Assembly (NCBI GenBank): GCA_001468855.1
Contig: LDIV01000002.1
Coordinates: forward strand, 53,959 to 65,493
Direction of reading: 5' to 3'
DNA: 11,535 bases
Source of the DNA: a candidate division TM6 bacterium UASB124
GTDB lineage: Bacteria > Dependentiae > Babeliae > Babeliales > RVW-14
Shown: positions 6,754 to 11,535 of the stretch, piece by piece
Position numbering within the stretch: position 1 is the first letter of the stretch
Layout: every line of letters begins with the position of its first letter
Translations under genes and position numbers: made by a program
Notes under the pieces: model-generated
The model's database searches: none
What the model saw: only the letters and a program-made list of their open reading frames with translations
Told to the model about the DNA's origin: nothing

Positions 6754-8067
6754 TTATTCTTCGTGAATTTTTTCCTTTAATTTTTTCCAATACTCAATAC
6801 GTTTTTGTATTTCCTTTTCAAATCCATAAACGCCCGGTGTGTAATAAGTAGGATTGTCTAATGCTTCGGGTAAAAAATTTTGTCCGGAAAATTTTTCTTC
6901 ACTGTCCTGATCATACTGATACCCCTTTGCATAGCCGAACGTTTTCATGAGCTTAGTTGGTGCGTTACAGATATGTAAAGGAACCGGTTCATTGGGCCGT
7001 TCGTGAACGTCATGTTTTGCTTTGCTCATGGCGATATATAAGCTGTTTGATTTTGGTGCCGTTGCTAAATAAACAACAACTTGCGCAAGTGCTGTATCAC
7101 CCTCAGGGAACCCTAAAAAATGAATAGCCTCTTTAGCTGCCACGGCTTGAACCAATGCTTGAGGGTCAGCAAGTCCGACATCTTCTGAAGCAAAACGAAT
7201 AAGTCTGCGTGCAATGTAAAGTGGATCGGCGCCGCCTTCAATCATGCGTGCAAGCCAATAGAGACTTGCTTGAGGGTCTGACCCACGCATAGATTTGTGG
7301 AGTGCAGAGATAAGATTATAAAATTCCTCGCCTTTTTTATCGTACGAAATACGTCGTGACTGTATTGAATCTTTAATTATTGTCGGAGAAATTATTTTAT
7401 CACCGGCAACATTCTTTGCTGCAAGTTCCAGTGTGTTGAGTGCAATGCGAGCGTCACCATTGGCATAATTGATGAGCATGTCCAGTACCTCGTCGGTTAT
7501 TGTTAGATTTTTTTCCTGTAACACCGGATGAGCAAGGGCCTTGGTAATAATTTGTTTGATATGTTTTTCGTCGAGTGGTTGTAATTTGTAGACTGAACAA
7601 CGGCTGAGCAATGCAGAGTTTATCTCAAATGAAGGATTTTCAGTTGTGGCACCGATGAGTAGGATAAAACCCTTTTCGATTGGGTGTAGAAATGCATCCT
7701 GTTGTGCTTTATTAAAGCGATGAATTTCATCTACAAAAAGAATGACACTTTTACCGCCGGATTTAATACTCTGCTCTGTCTGTTCAATAATATCTTTGAC
7801 TTCCCGAATACCATTAAATGCAGCATTGAAGGCAACAAATTTGCGTTGTGTTGTATGTGCAATAACATGGGCAAGGGTTGTCTTGCCGCTTCCGGGTGGC
7901 CCCCAAAAAATACAGCTACTAAAATCATCGCGTTCAATGGATTGTCTGAAGATTTTACCTTGAGTCAAAAGATGTTCTTGCCCGACAACGTCATCAAGGG
8001 TGGTGGGGCGCATCTGTTCTGCAAAGGGAGGTATGTGTTGTTTGGTAAATAATGTTTGTTGATTCAT
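6754..8067 (-). CDS. rarA: Replication-associated recombination protein A (RarA/MgsA), AAA+ ATPase
   Basis: Clamp-loader-like AAA+ ATPase that acts at stalled replication forks; the family binds SSB and DNA ends. The 437-residue length is typical. The N-terminal RPTTLDDVVGQEHL block is followed by Walker A GPPGSGKT (56-63), Walker B ILFVDE with the family stretch DEIHRFNKAQQDAF (109-126), sensor 1 GATTENPSFE and the arginine-finger segment ALLSR. The C-terminal RarA tetramerisation region contains MRGSDPQASLYWLARM and HDVHERPNEPVPLH. One oddity: the usual FLPH(V/I)E reads FLHPIE here. There is no SD before ATG8067; a promoter match ends 9 nt upstream, suggesting leaderless translation. upp ends 47 nt upstream on the same strand, so read-through is also possible. 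The Nudix gene follows after 10 nt. Confidence 0.96.
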   Translation of the reverse strand: MNQQTLFTKQHIPPFAEQMRPTTLDDVVGQEHLLTQGKIFRQSIERDDFSSCIFWGPPGSGKTTLAHVIAHTTQRKFVAFNAAFNGIREVKDIIEQTEQSIKSGGKSVILFVDEIHRFNKAQQDAFLHPIEKGFILLIGATTENPSFEINSALLSRCSVYKLQPLDEKHIKQIITKALAHPVLQEKNLTITDEVLDMLINYANGDARIALNTLELAAKNVAGDKIISPTIIKDSIQSRRISYDKKGEEFYNLISALHKSMRGSDPQASLYWLARMIEGGADPLYIARRLIRFASEDVGLADPQALVQAVAAKEAIHFLGFPEGDTALAQVVVYLATAPKSNSLYIAMSKAKHDVHERPNEPVPLHICNAPTKLMKTFGYAKGYQYDQDSEEKFSGQNFLPEALDNPTYYTPGVYGFEKEIQKRIEYWKKLKEKIHEE

Positions 8068-8076
8068 AGCAGGGCT

Positions 8077-8104
8077 AGTGTAGTAATTTTATTGTGTATG
8101 TAAA
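8077..8104 (-). promoter_or_regulatory. Candidate promoter giving a leaderless rarA mRNA
   Basis: On the minus strand TTTACA (8104-8099, five of six to TTGACA), a 16-nt spacer and TACACT (8082-8077, four of six to TATAAT) lie just before rarA. A start 6-9 nt after the -10 would fall at or within about 3 nt of the ATG at 8067, matching the absence of any SD there (AGCCCTGCT precedes the ATG). Confidence 0.4.
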
Positions 8105-8114
8105 GTGTGCATAT

Positions 8115-8726
8115 TTATTCTGTACCAAAATAACGATCACCAAAATCCCCAAGTCCCGGCACAATAAATTTTGCTGCATTTAAATCCTTATCAATTGCCG
8201 TAACAATGAGTGTAATCTTTGGGAACGATTTTTTAATAACATCAACACCTTCTTGCGCTGCAATAATGCCAACAAAGATAATTTGTTCCTGTTTGATTCC
8301 CATCTTAGTAATGATATCAAGTGCCGCGCTGCCACTGCCACCGGTTGCAATCATTGGGTCCAACATGATGATTTGTTCTTTACCGGAAAGTTTAGGAATA
8401 TTTTTGTAGTACAAATTGGCAATTGCTGTTTTTTCATCACGCCTGAGGCCTACGCATCCGATGCCGGCATGAGGAAAATATTCAATAAAAGCCGGTAGTA
8501 ATACTAATCCCGATCGCAAAATTGGTATTAGAACAATAGGTTGTGTAAATGACGGGCCTTGTGTTGTGGCTAACGGTGTTTGTATAGTGTTGATTGTTGG
8601 TTTTAAGTATTCTGCTGCCTGTTGAGCCATACACATGGCAAGTTGATGGGCATGATATCGAAATTCAGCACGTGTTAATTCTTTGCGTCTCAACTGGCTA
8701 AGTAAAACCTGCGTTAAAATGCTCAT
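8115..8726 (-). CDS. upp: Uracil phosphoribosyltransferase
   Basis: Cytosolic pyrimidine salvage enzyme that makes UMP from uracil and PRPP. The 203 residues match the family length. Seen: PILRSGLVLLPAF (68-80), GLRRDEKT (93-100, where bacterial enzymes usually have GIYRDEET-like sequence), the PRPP-binding loop IMLDPMIATGGS (120-131), and the C-terminal uracil-binding PGLGDFGDRYFGTE. The FGDRYFGT ending resembles eukaryotic and some bacterial members rather than the AGDR(L/I)FGT of E. coli. ATG8726 is preferred over GTG8732 because GAGGTGG stands 3-5 nt upstream. It is divergent from a second phosphoribosyltransferase gene and is the first gene of a minus-strand run with rarA and the Nudix gene. 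Salvage of host or environmental uracil would fit a lineage with reduced biosynthesis, but that is inferred. Confidence 0.95.
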   Translation of the reverse strand: MSILTQVLLSQLRRKELTRAEFRYHAHQLAMCMAQQAAEYLKPTINTIQTPLATTQGPSFTQPIVLIPILRSGLVLLPAFIEYFPHAGIGCVGLRRDEKTAIANLYYKNIPKLSGKEQIIMLDPMIATGGSGSAALDIITKMGIKQEQIIFVGIIAAQEGVDVIKKSFPKITLIVTAIDKDLNAAKFIVPGLGDFGDRYFGTE

Positions 8727-8757
8727 AACCACCTCTTTATAAAAAAACTGTTTTTAT

Positions 8758-8798
8758 CCGTATACTTTACGGTAAGCTAAACAACTTCAAGGTGTCAA
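8758..8798 (-). promoter_or_regulatory. Candidate upp promoter with a nearby dyad
   Basis: A perfect TTGACA lies on the minus strand at 8798-8793. At 17-18 nt spacing the -10 position reads only TTACCG/TACCGT (8775-8769), so the match is incomplete. A dyad CCGTA-tactt-TACGG (8758-8772) overlaps and follows the -10 position and could be an operator; its arms are only 5 bp. No clear plus-strand promoter is visible for the divergent gene, apart from TATATG at 8808-8813 with no good -35. Confidence 0.3.
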
Positions 8799-8835
8799 GT
8801 TTGTAGGTATATGGGGGCAATTCGGGAGAAAGATT

Positions 8836-9474
8836 ATGATACAATTCAAAGATCGTGTTGATGCCGCACGCAAGCTTGCCAACCTGCTTAAACCTTATAA
8901 GGCATCAGATGCTATTGTTGTCGGTTTGGCCCGTGGTGGAGTAGTAACGGCTGCTGAAGTTGCGCGAACATTGCAATTGCCATTGGATGTTATTATTGTG
9001 CGCAAAATTGGTGCTCCATCGGAGGAAGAATTGGCCATTGGGGCTATAACATCTCATGGCATTATGGTTCTTAATAGTGAATTTATTACTCAAATGGATA
9101 TTCCGGAGGAATTTGTTAAAAAAGTCATTGCCGATGAAAAAGCTGAGTGTGCTCGGCGTGAAATGTTATATCGTTCTGTGTATCCGGAACGAGATCTCAA
9201 AGGAAAACGAGTAATTTTGGTTGATGATGGAATTGCAACCGGTATGACTATGGAGGCTGCCATAAAAGATATCAAGCAGCAGGGGGCAAAAGAGGTTATT
9301 GTTGCAGTTCCTATCATGCCGCCGGATTCTGTTGCACATGTCAAAAAACTATGCAAGAAGTTGGTTTATCTTATGGCACCTCCGGGATTTTTGGCCATTG
9401 GTGCTTTTTATAATGACTTTACACAAGTGAATCATGATCAGGTGATTGATTTGTTAAAAAAATCAGCGGCATAG
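8836..9474 (+). CDS. Phosphoribosyltransferase-fold protein (COG1926 type)
   Basis: A 212-residue type I phosphoribosyltransferase-fold protein. The PRPP loop VILVDDGIATGMT is at residues 126-138, with the two acidic residues (Asp130, Asp131) and the glycine-threonine turn intact. An N-terminal GLARGGVVTAAEVA stretch (30-43) and the VRKIGAPSEEELAIGAI segment (55-71) match the predicted phosphoribosyltransferases of COG1926, whose true substrate is generally not established. There is no signal peptide, so it is cytosolic. ATG8836 has GGGAGAAAG (8824-8832) just upstream. It lies divergently from upp, 109 nt away, and 7 nt before the exported beta-helix protein gene. A nucleobase-salvage role is plausible given upp, but the family does not allow naming the base. 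Confidence 0.9.
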   Translation: MIQFKDRVDAARKLANLLKPYKASDAIVVGLARGGVVTAAEVARTLQLPLDVIIVRKIGAPSEEELAIGAITSHGIMVLNSEFITQMDIPEEFVKKVIADEKAECARREMLYRSVYPERDLKGKRVILVDDGIATGMTMEAAIKDIKQQGAKEVIVAVPIMPPDSVAHVKKLCKKLVYLMAPPGFLAIGAFYNDFTQVNHDQVIDLLKKSAA

Positions 9475-9481
9475 GCAACAA

Positions 9482-10198
9482 ATGATAAAGTTTATTTTTT
9501 TGATGTTGTTTTGCATGTCTTATTTGTTTGCCGTTCCGGTACAGCAACAAAATGATCATTCAGTTACTGCCGGGGTAGATACTCAACTCGGTTACGAAGG
9601 TGATCTGAGAATACTCCAATACAATGCGAGTCTTGAATCATTTAATAAAATTTCTATAGCAATCCCAAGTAAAATTGATGTGGTTAAAGGAACAGGTTAT
9701 AGAATCTCATTGTTTGCCAGCAATGCTGGCAAAAATATATTTGATTATATTCATGTGGCGGTGGTTAAGGGTTGTCTAATGGTTCGTTTTAACAAACGGC
9801 TTGAGTCATATGAGTCACCGGATTTTATTGGTATTATTACGATGCCTGAAGAAGTGCAACTGAGTGAAATTTCATTATGGGATCATTGTGCATTGATGTG
9901 TTACAAGGATATTGACACAGATTTTTTGAATGTCATTGTGCTTGATCATTCTTCTGTCTCGCTTCAGGGACGTGCGGATACTCATACGGTATGTATTGGC
10001 CGAACAAGTATGTATGATGCTAAAGGTATTAAGTCTAAAGAGACAAAGGGAACTGTTTTTAGTTATTCATGGGTGCTGCTTGGGCTCCCCGGTAAAATAA
10101 CCGATTTGAAAAAAGATAGTGAGAGTAATATTTTGGTGTCGCACAAAAAACAAATGGGTGAAGTGAGAGCTCCTCGCCTCACCCTTAATCCTTATTAA
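9482..10198 (+). CDS. Exported beta-helix protein, GIN/DUF2807 (putative adhesin head)-like
   Basis: A 238-residue protein. Signal peptide MIKFIFLMLFCMSYLFA, cleavage before VPV. The mature region has short alternating beta strands in the order expected of the GIN/DUF2807 domain: FNKISIAIPSKIDVVKGTGYRISL, then IHVAVVKGCLMVRFNK, then FIGIITMPEEVQLSEISLWD, then repeating turns (LNVIVLDHSSVSLQGRA, HTVCIGRTSMYDAKGI). The match is by pattern, not by motif, because the family has no catalytic residues. ATG9482 follows the phosphoribosyltransferase stop by 7 nt with only a weak SD (TAGG overlapping that stop), so coupled translation is likely. Pairing a nucleotide-salvage enzyme with a surface-type protein in one transcript has no obvious functional logic. 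Its last 40 or so bases also carry the minus-strand terminator of the convergent WD40 gene. Confidence 0.7.
   Translation: MIKFIFLMLFCMSYLFAVPVQQQNDHSVTAGVDTQLGYEGDLRILQYNASLESFNKISIAIPSKIDVVKGTGYRISLFASNAGKNIFDYIHVAVVKGCLMVRFNKRLESYESPDFIGIITMPEEVQLSEISLWDHCALMCYKDIDTDFLNVIVLDHSSVSLQGRADTHTVCIGRTSMYDAKGIKSKETKGTVFSYSWVLLGLPGKITDLKKDSESNILVSHKKQMGEVRAPRLTLNPY
10145..10184 (-). terminator. Rho-independent terminator of the WD40 gene, inside the convergent gene's 3' end
   Basis: On the minus strand GGGTGA-G-GCGAG (10184-10173) pairs with CTCAC-T-TCACCC (10167-10156) around the loop GAGCT, with one G-U and one C-A mismatch. It is followed by ATTTGTTTTTT, a good U-tract. It starts 22 nt after the WD40 stop. 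On the plus strand the T-run is missing, so it acts mainly in the minus direction. Confidence 0.6.
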
Positions 10199-10206
10199 TC
10201 TTTCAT

Positions 10207-10926
10207 TCATATTTTCGATACGATAGGATCGGTAGATAATACGCCGTTACTAAAACTAAAAACATCAATATGATTTAATCCGATACCAACCATAAAAAGA
10301 GTGCTGTCAGGGCTCCAGGAACAGCGCGAAATTGACGATTCGTAGGTTTTGGTAGATGTTGGATTTGATGCTAAGATGCCATTGGAAATTGGATAAATAT
10401 TCAATGATTTAGATGCAGTAGCAATGTGTTGACCGTCTGGACACCATGTTACAGTGCTGATCTGCCCCGTACTATGCAGAGATGAGGTTATGGTTAACGA
10501 TACTTCGTCGAACGAATACACTTCTATATCGGTATGAGGAGCAACCGCTCCACTTCCACCAATTATTATATAGTTATTATCAGGGCTAAATGCTATTGAA
10601 TTAATGTTACAGGCAGATCCATAGACAAGTGAAGCAACCGGATTTGTTGATAATGTTTGATTGAAAAAAGAATAAATTTGTAATTCATTTTCTGCAGAAT
10701 TATTGTAGGTACTTATGGCCAAAAATCGCGCATCGTTCGACCATGCAAAAGCTTGAACCACTTGATCATAGAATAATCTGAGGAAACACGTTGTGGGTGT
10801 GTTGGTGCTTATTTGTTGCATATCGATGAATAATGGTGTAAAAGTTTGAGCTGTCTGAATTACGAGTGAGCTGATAAATACTAGAGACATCACGATGATA
10901 CTTGGTATTTGTTTTTTTGCTTTCAT
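10207..10926 (-). CDS. Exported WD40-type propeller protein, short
   Basis: A 239-residue exported protein. ATG10926 is preferred over codons up to 10956 because AAAGGAG (10941-10935) lies 8 nt upstream and the N-terminus is then MKAKKQIPSIIVMSLVFISSL, a signal peptide. Four WD40-like repeats of about 40-48 residues follow, with blade cores AFAWSNDARFLAIS, SIAFSPDNNYIIIGG, TVTWCPDGQHIATAS and CSWSPDSTLFMVGIG, separated by YSF/YPI..N.LS.NP linkers. The protein ends at DPIVSKI, in the middle of what would be a fifth linker. Four repeats are too few for a usual seven-bladed propeller, so it may be truncated at the C-terminus or may pair with another chain. A terminator soon after the stop argues that the short form is expressed. 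The role is unknown; WD40 propellers usually bind proteins. Confidence 0.75.
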   Translation of the reverse strand: MKAKKQIPSIIVMSLVFISSLVIQTAQTFTPLFIDMQQISTNTPTTCFLRLFYDQVVQAFAWSNDARFLAISTYNNSAENELQIYSFFNQTLSTNPVASLVYGSACNINSIAFSPDNNYIIIGGSGAVAPHTDIEVYSFDEVSLTITSSLHSTGQISTVTWCPDGQHIATASKSLNIYPISNGILASNPTSTKTYESSISRCSWSPDSTLFMVGIGLNHIDVFSFSNGVLSTDPIVSKI

Positions 10927-10947
10927 GAGAGAGACTCCTTTTTTTAT

Positions 10948-10957
10948 AGTGATCACT
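10948..10957. promoter_or_regulatory. Perfect palindrome AGTGATCACT upstream of the short WD40 gene
   Basis: A 10-bp perfect palindrome lies 21 nt upstream of the start, between two same-strand genes. It directly precedes TATAAA on the minus strand. It could be an operator half-site, but its length allows chance occurrence. Confidence 0.15.
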
Positions 10958-10971
10958 TAATTACATTCTTA

Positions 10972-11535
10972 TTAATTTACATTGTCATACATCAAGCTGC
11001 CGAAGGTATCGATACGAGCACTTGCAAGTATATTAAGATCTATATCGTAGGCTGAGCCTAGCGCAGAGTTACCAAAGACGATGCCGTTAACAAATCCTTG
11101 AGGTGAAGTATCATATTTATATTCAACTTTATGCGATCTATTTCCCAGACCATAAATACCAACGGCGAGATATCGACCATTCGGGCTCCATTCTACTGAT
11201 GTGGTATTATCGGTTTCGGTTGTTGAATGAATCAGTGTAAGACTTTCACCGTCAAGTCTATATAATCTATTTACATGACCGTCATTACCAACGGCGAGAT
11301 ATCGACCATCCGGACTCCATTCTACTGATGTGGTATTATCGGTTTCGGTTGTTGAATGAACCAGCGTAAGCGTTTCAGCGTCAATTCTATATAATCTATT
11401 TACCTGCCCATCATTACCAACGGAGAGATATCGACCATCCGGGCTCCAAGCTACGGATGTGGTATTATCGGTTTCGGTTGTTGAATGAACCAGTGTAAGA
11501 CTTTCACCGTCAAGTCTATACAATCTATTTACCTG
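10972..11535 (-). CDS. C-terminal part of a WD40-repeat protein with near-identical tandem blades, partial
   Basis: The frame is open to the window edge, so the N-terminus lies outside; 187 codons are visible. It consists of three complete 43-residue WD40-like units. Each reads approximately (Q/H)VNRLYR(L/I)D, then SLTLVHSTTETDNTTSV, then (A/E)WSP(D/N)GRYL(A/S)VG. A different C-terminal cap of about 58 residues follows (LGNRSHKVEYKYD, then GFVNGIVFGNSALGSAYDI, ending MYDNVN). In this lineage such proteins are probably secreted, but the signal region is not in view. The stop (10974-10972) is 45 nt before the start of the next WD40 gene, which may be in the same transcript. The repeats differ markedly from those of the neighbour, so the two genes are not simple copies. 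The role is unknown; protein binding is likely. Confidence 0.8.
   Translation of the reverse strand, partial: QVNRLYRLDGESLTLVHSTTETDNTTSVAWSPDGRYLSVGNDGQVNRLYRIDAETLTLVHSTTETDNTTSVEWSPDGRYLAVGNDGHVNRLYRLDGESLTLIHSTTETDNTTSVEWSPNGRYLAVGIYGLGNRSHKVEYKYDTSPQGFVNGIVFGNSALGSAYDIDLNILASARIDTFGSLMYDNVN
11149..11535 (-). repeat. Three 129-bp tandem direct repeats within the WD40 gene
   Basis: Units at 11535-11407, 11406-11278 and 11277-11149 (minus strand) are each exactly 129 bp (43 codons) and nearly identical at the DNA level, for example around GGTATTATCGGTTTCGG and GGCTCCA/GACTCCA. The array probably continues past the window edge. Confidence 0.9.

Noticed and set aside
7702..8052. Plus-strand 116-codon open frame opposite rarA
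   Set aside because: The rarA frame has complete AAA+ motifs here; the antisense translation has low-complexity, non-protein-like composition.
8812..8820. TGGGGGCAA shared with 630-638, both after promoter-like A/T sequence
   Set aside because: A nine-base match is short; GGGGGCAA also occurs in coding sequence near 9283, so it is probably chance.
10942..10947. TATAAA on the minus strand before the short WD40 gene as a -10 box
   Set aside because: Transcription would start at or inside the SD, and no -35 is present at the right distance.
11149..11535. Regularly spaced repeats that could suggest a CRISPR-like or satellite array
   Set aside because: The 129-bp period is a multiple of three, the frame stays open, and each unit encodes a WD40 blade; there are no spacers.

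Overview
This A+T-rich bacterial window uses the standard stop codons. Genes are packed tightly, and at least eight of about thirteen begin with a Sec-type signal sequence. Purine-rich Shine-Dalgarno (SD) sites (AAAGGAG, GAAAGGGGG) precede most starts. WD40-type beta-propeller proteins, many small secreted proteins of unknown function, a thimet-oligopeptidase-like enzyme and nucleobase-salvage enzymes suggest a host-associated Gram-negative lineage. Candidatus Dependentiae (TM6/Babeliae) is my best guess, but that is an impression from gene style, not a demonstrated assignment.

Layout. Positions 1-582 (minus) hold an exported, lysine/cysteine-rich helical protein whose reading frame is broken at a run of six A; its 3' end lies outside the window. 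A divergent A/T-rich promoter region (about 583-698) separates it from a plus-strand run: an exported M3A metallopeptidase (699-2810), an ABC exporter ATPase (2819-3772) and its ABC-2 permease (3784-4572), then a small exported protein (4650-5135) ended by a strong terminator. Next comes a tandem pair of paralogous secreted proteins whose reading frames overlap (5214-5669, 5651-6070). A hairpin at 6091-6120 separates this run from convergent minus-strand genes. In order of transcription these are uracil phosphoribosyltransferase (upp, 8115-8726), the RarA/MgsA replication-recombination AAA+ ATPase (6754-8067), and a Nudix hydrolase with an unusual N-terminal signal/anchor (6120-6743). Divergent from upp are a second phosphoribosyltransferase (8836-9474) and an exported beta-helix (GIN/DUF2807-like) protein (9482-10198). 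The window closes with two minus-strand WD40-type genes: a short four-repeat exported protein (10207-10926) and, upstream of it, the 3' end of a propeller gene built from 129-bp near-identical tandem repeats (10972-11535, open at the window edge).

How they fit. The peptidase-ATPase-permease run reads as one operon linking an envelope peptidase to an exporter. upp, rarA and the Nudix gene are closely spaced, but rarA may have its own leaderless promoter. The second phosphoribosyltransferase is only 7 nt from the beta-helix gene. The most notable points are the broken secreted gene at the left edge, the overlapping duplicated pair, the membrane-targeted Nudix protein and the repeat-expanding WD40 gene. 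No RNA gene, CRISPR array or insertion sequence was recognised, and no gene-free stretch exceeds about 120 bases.
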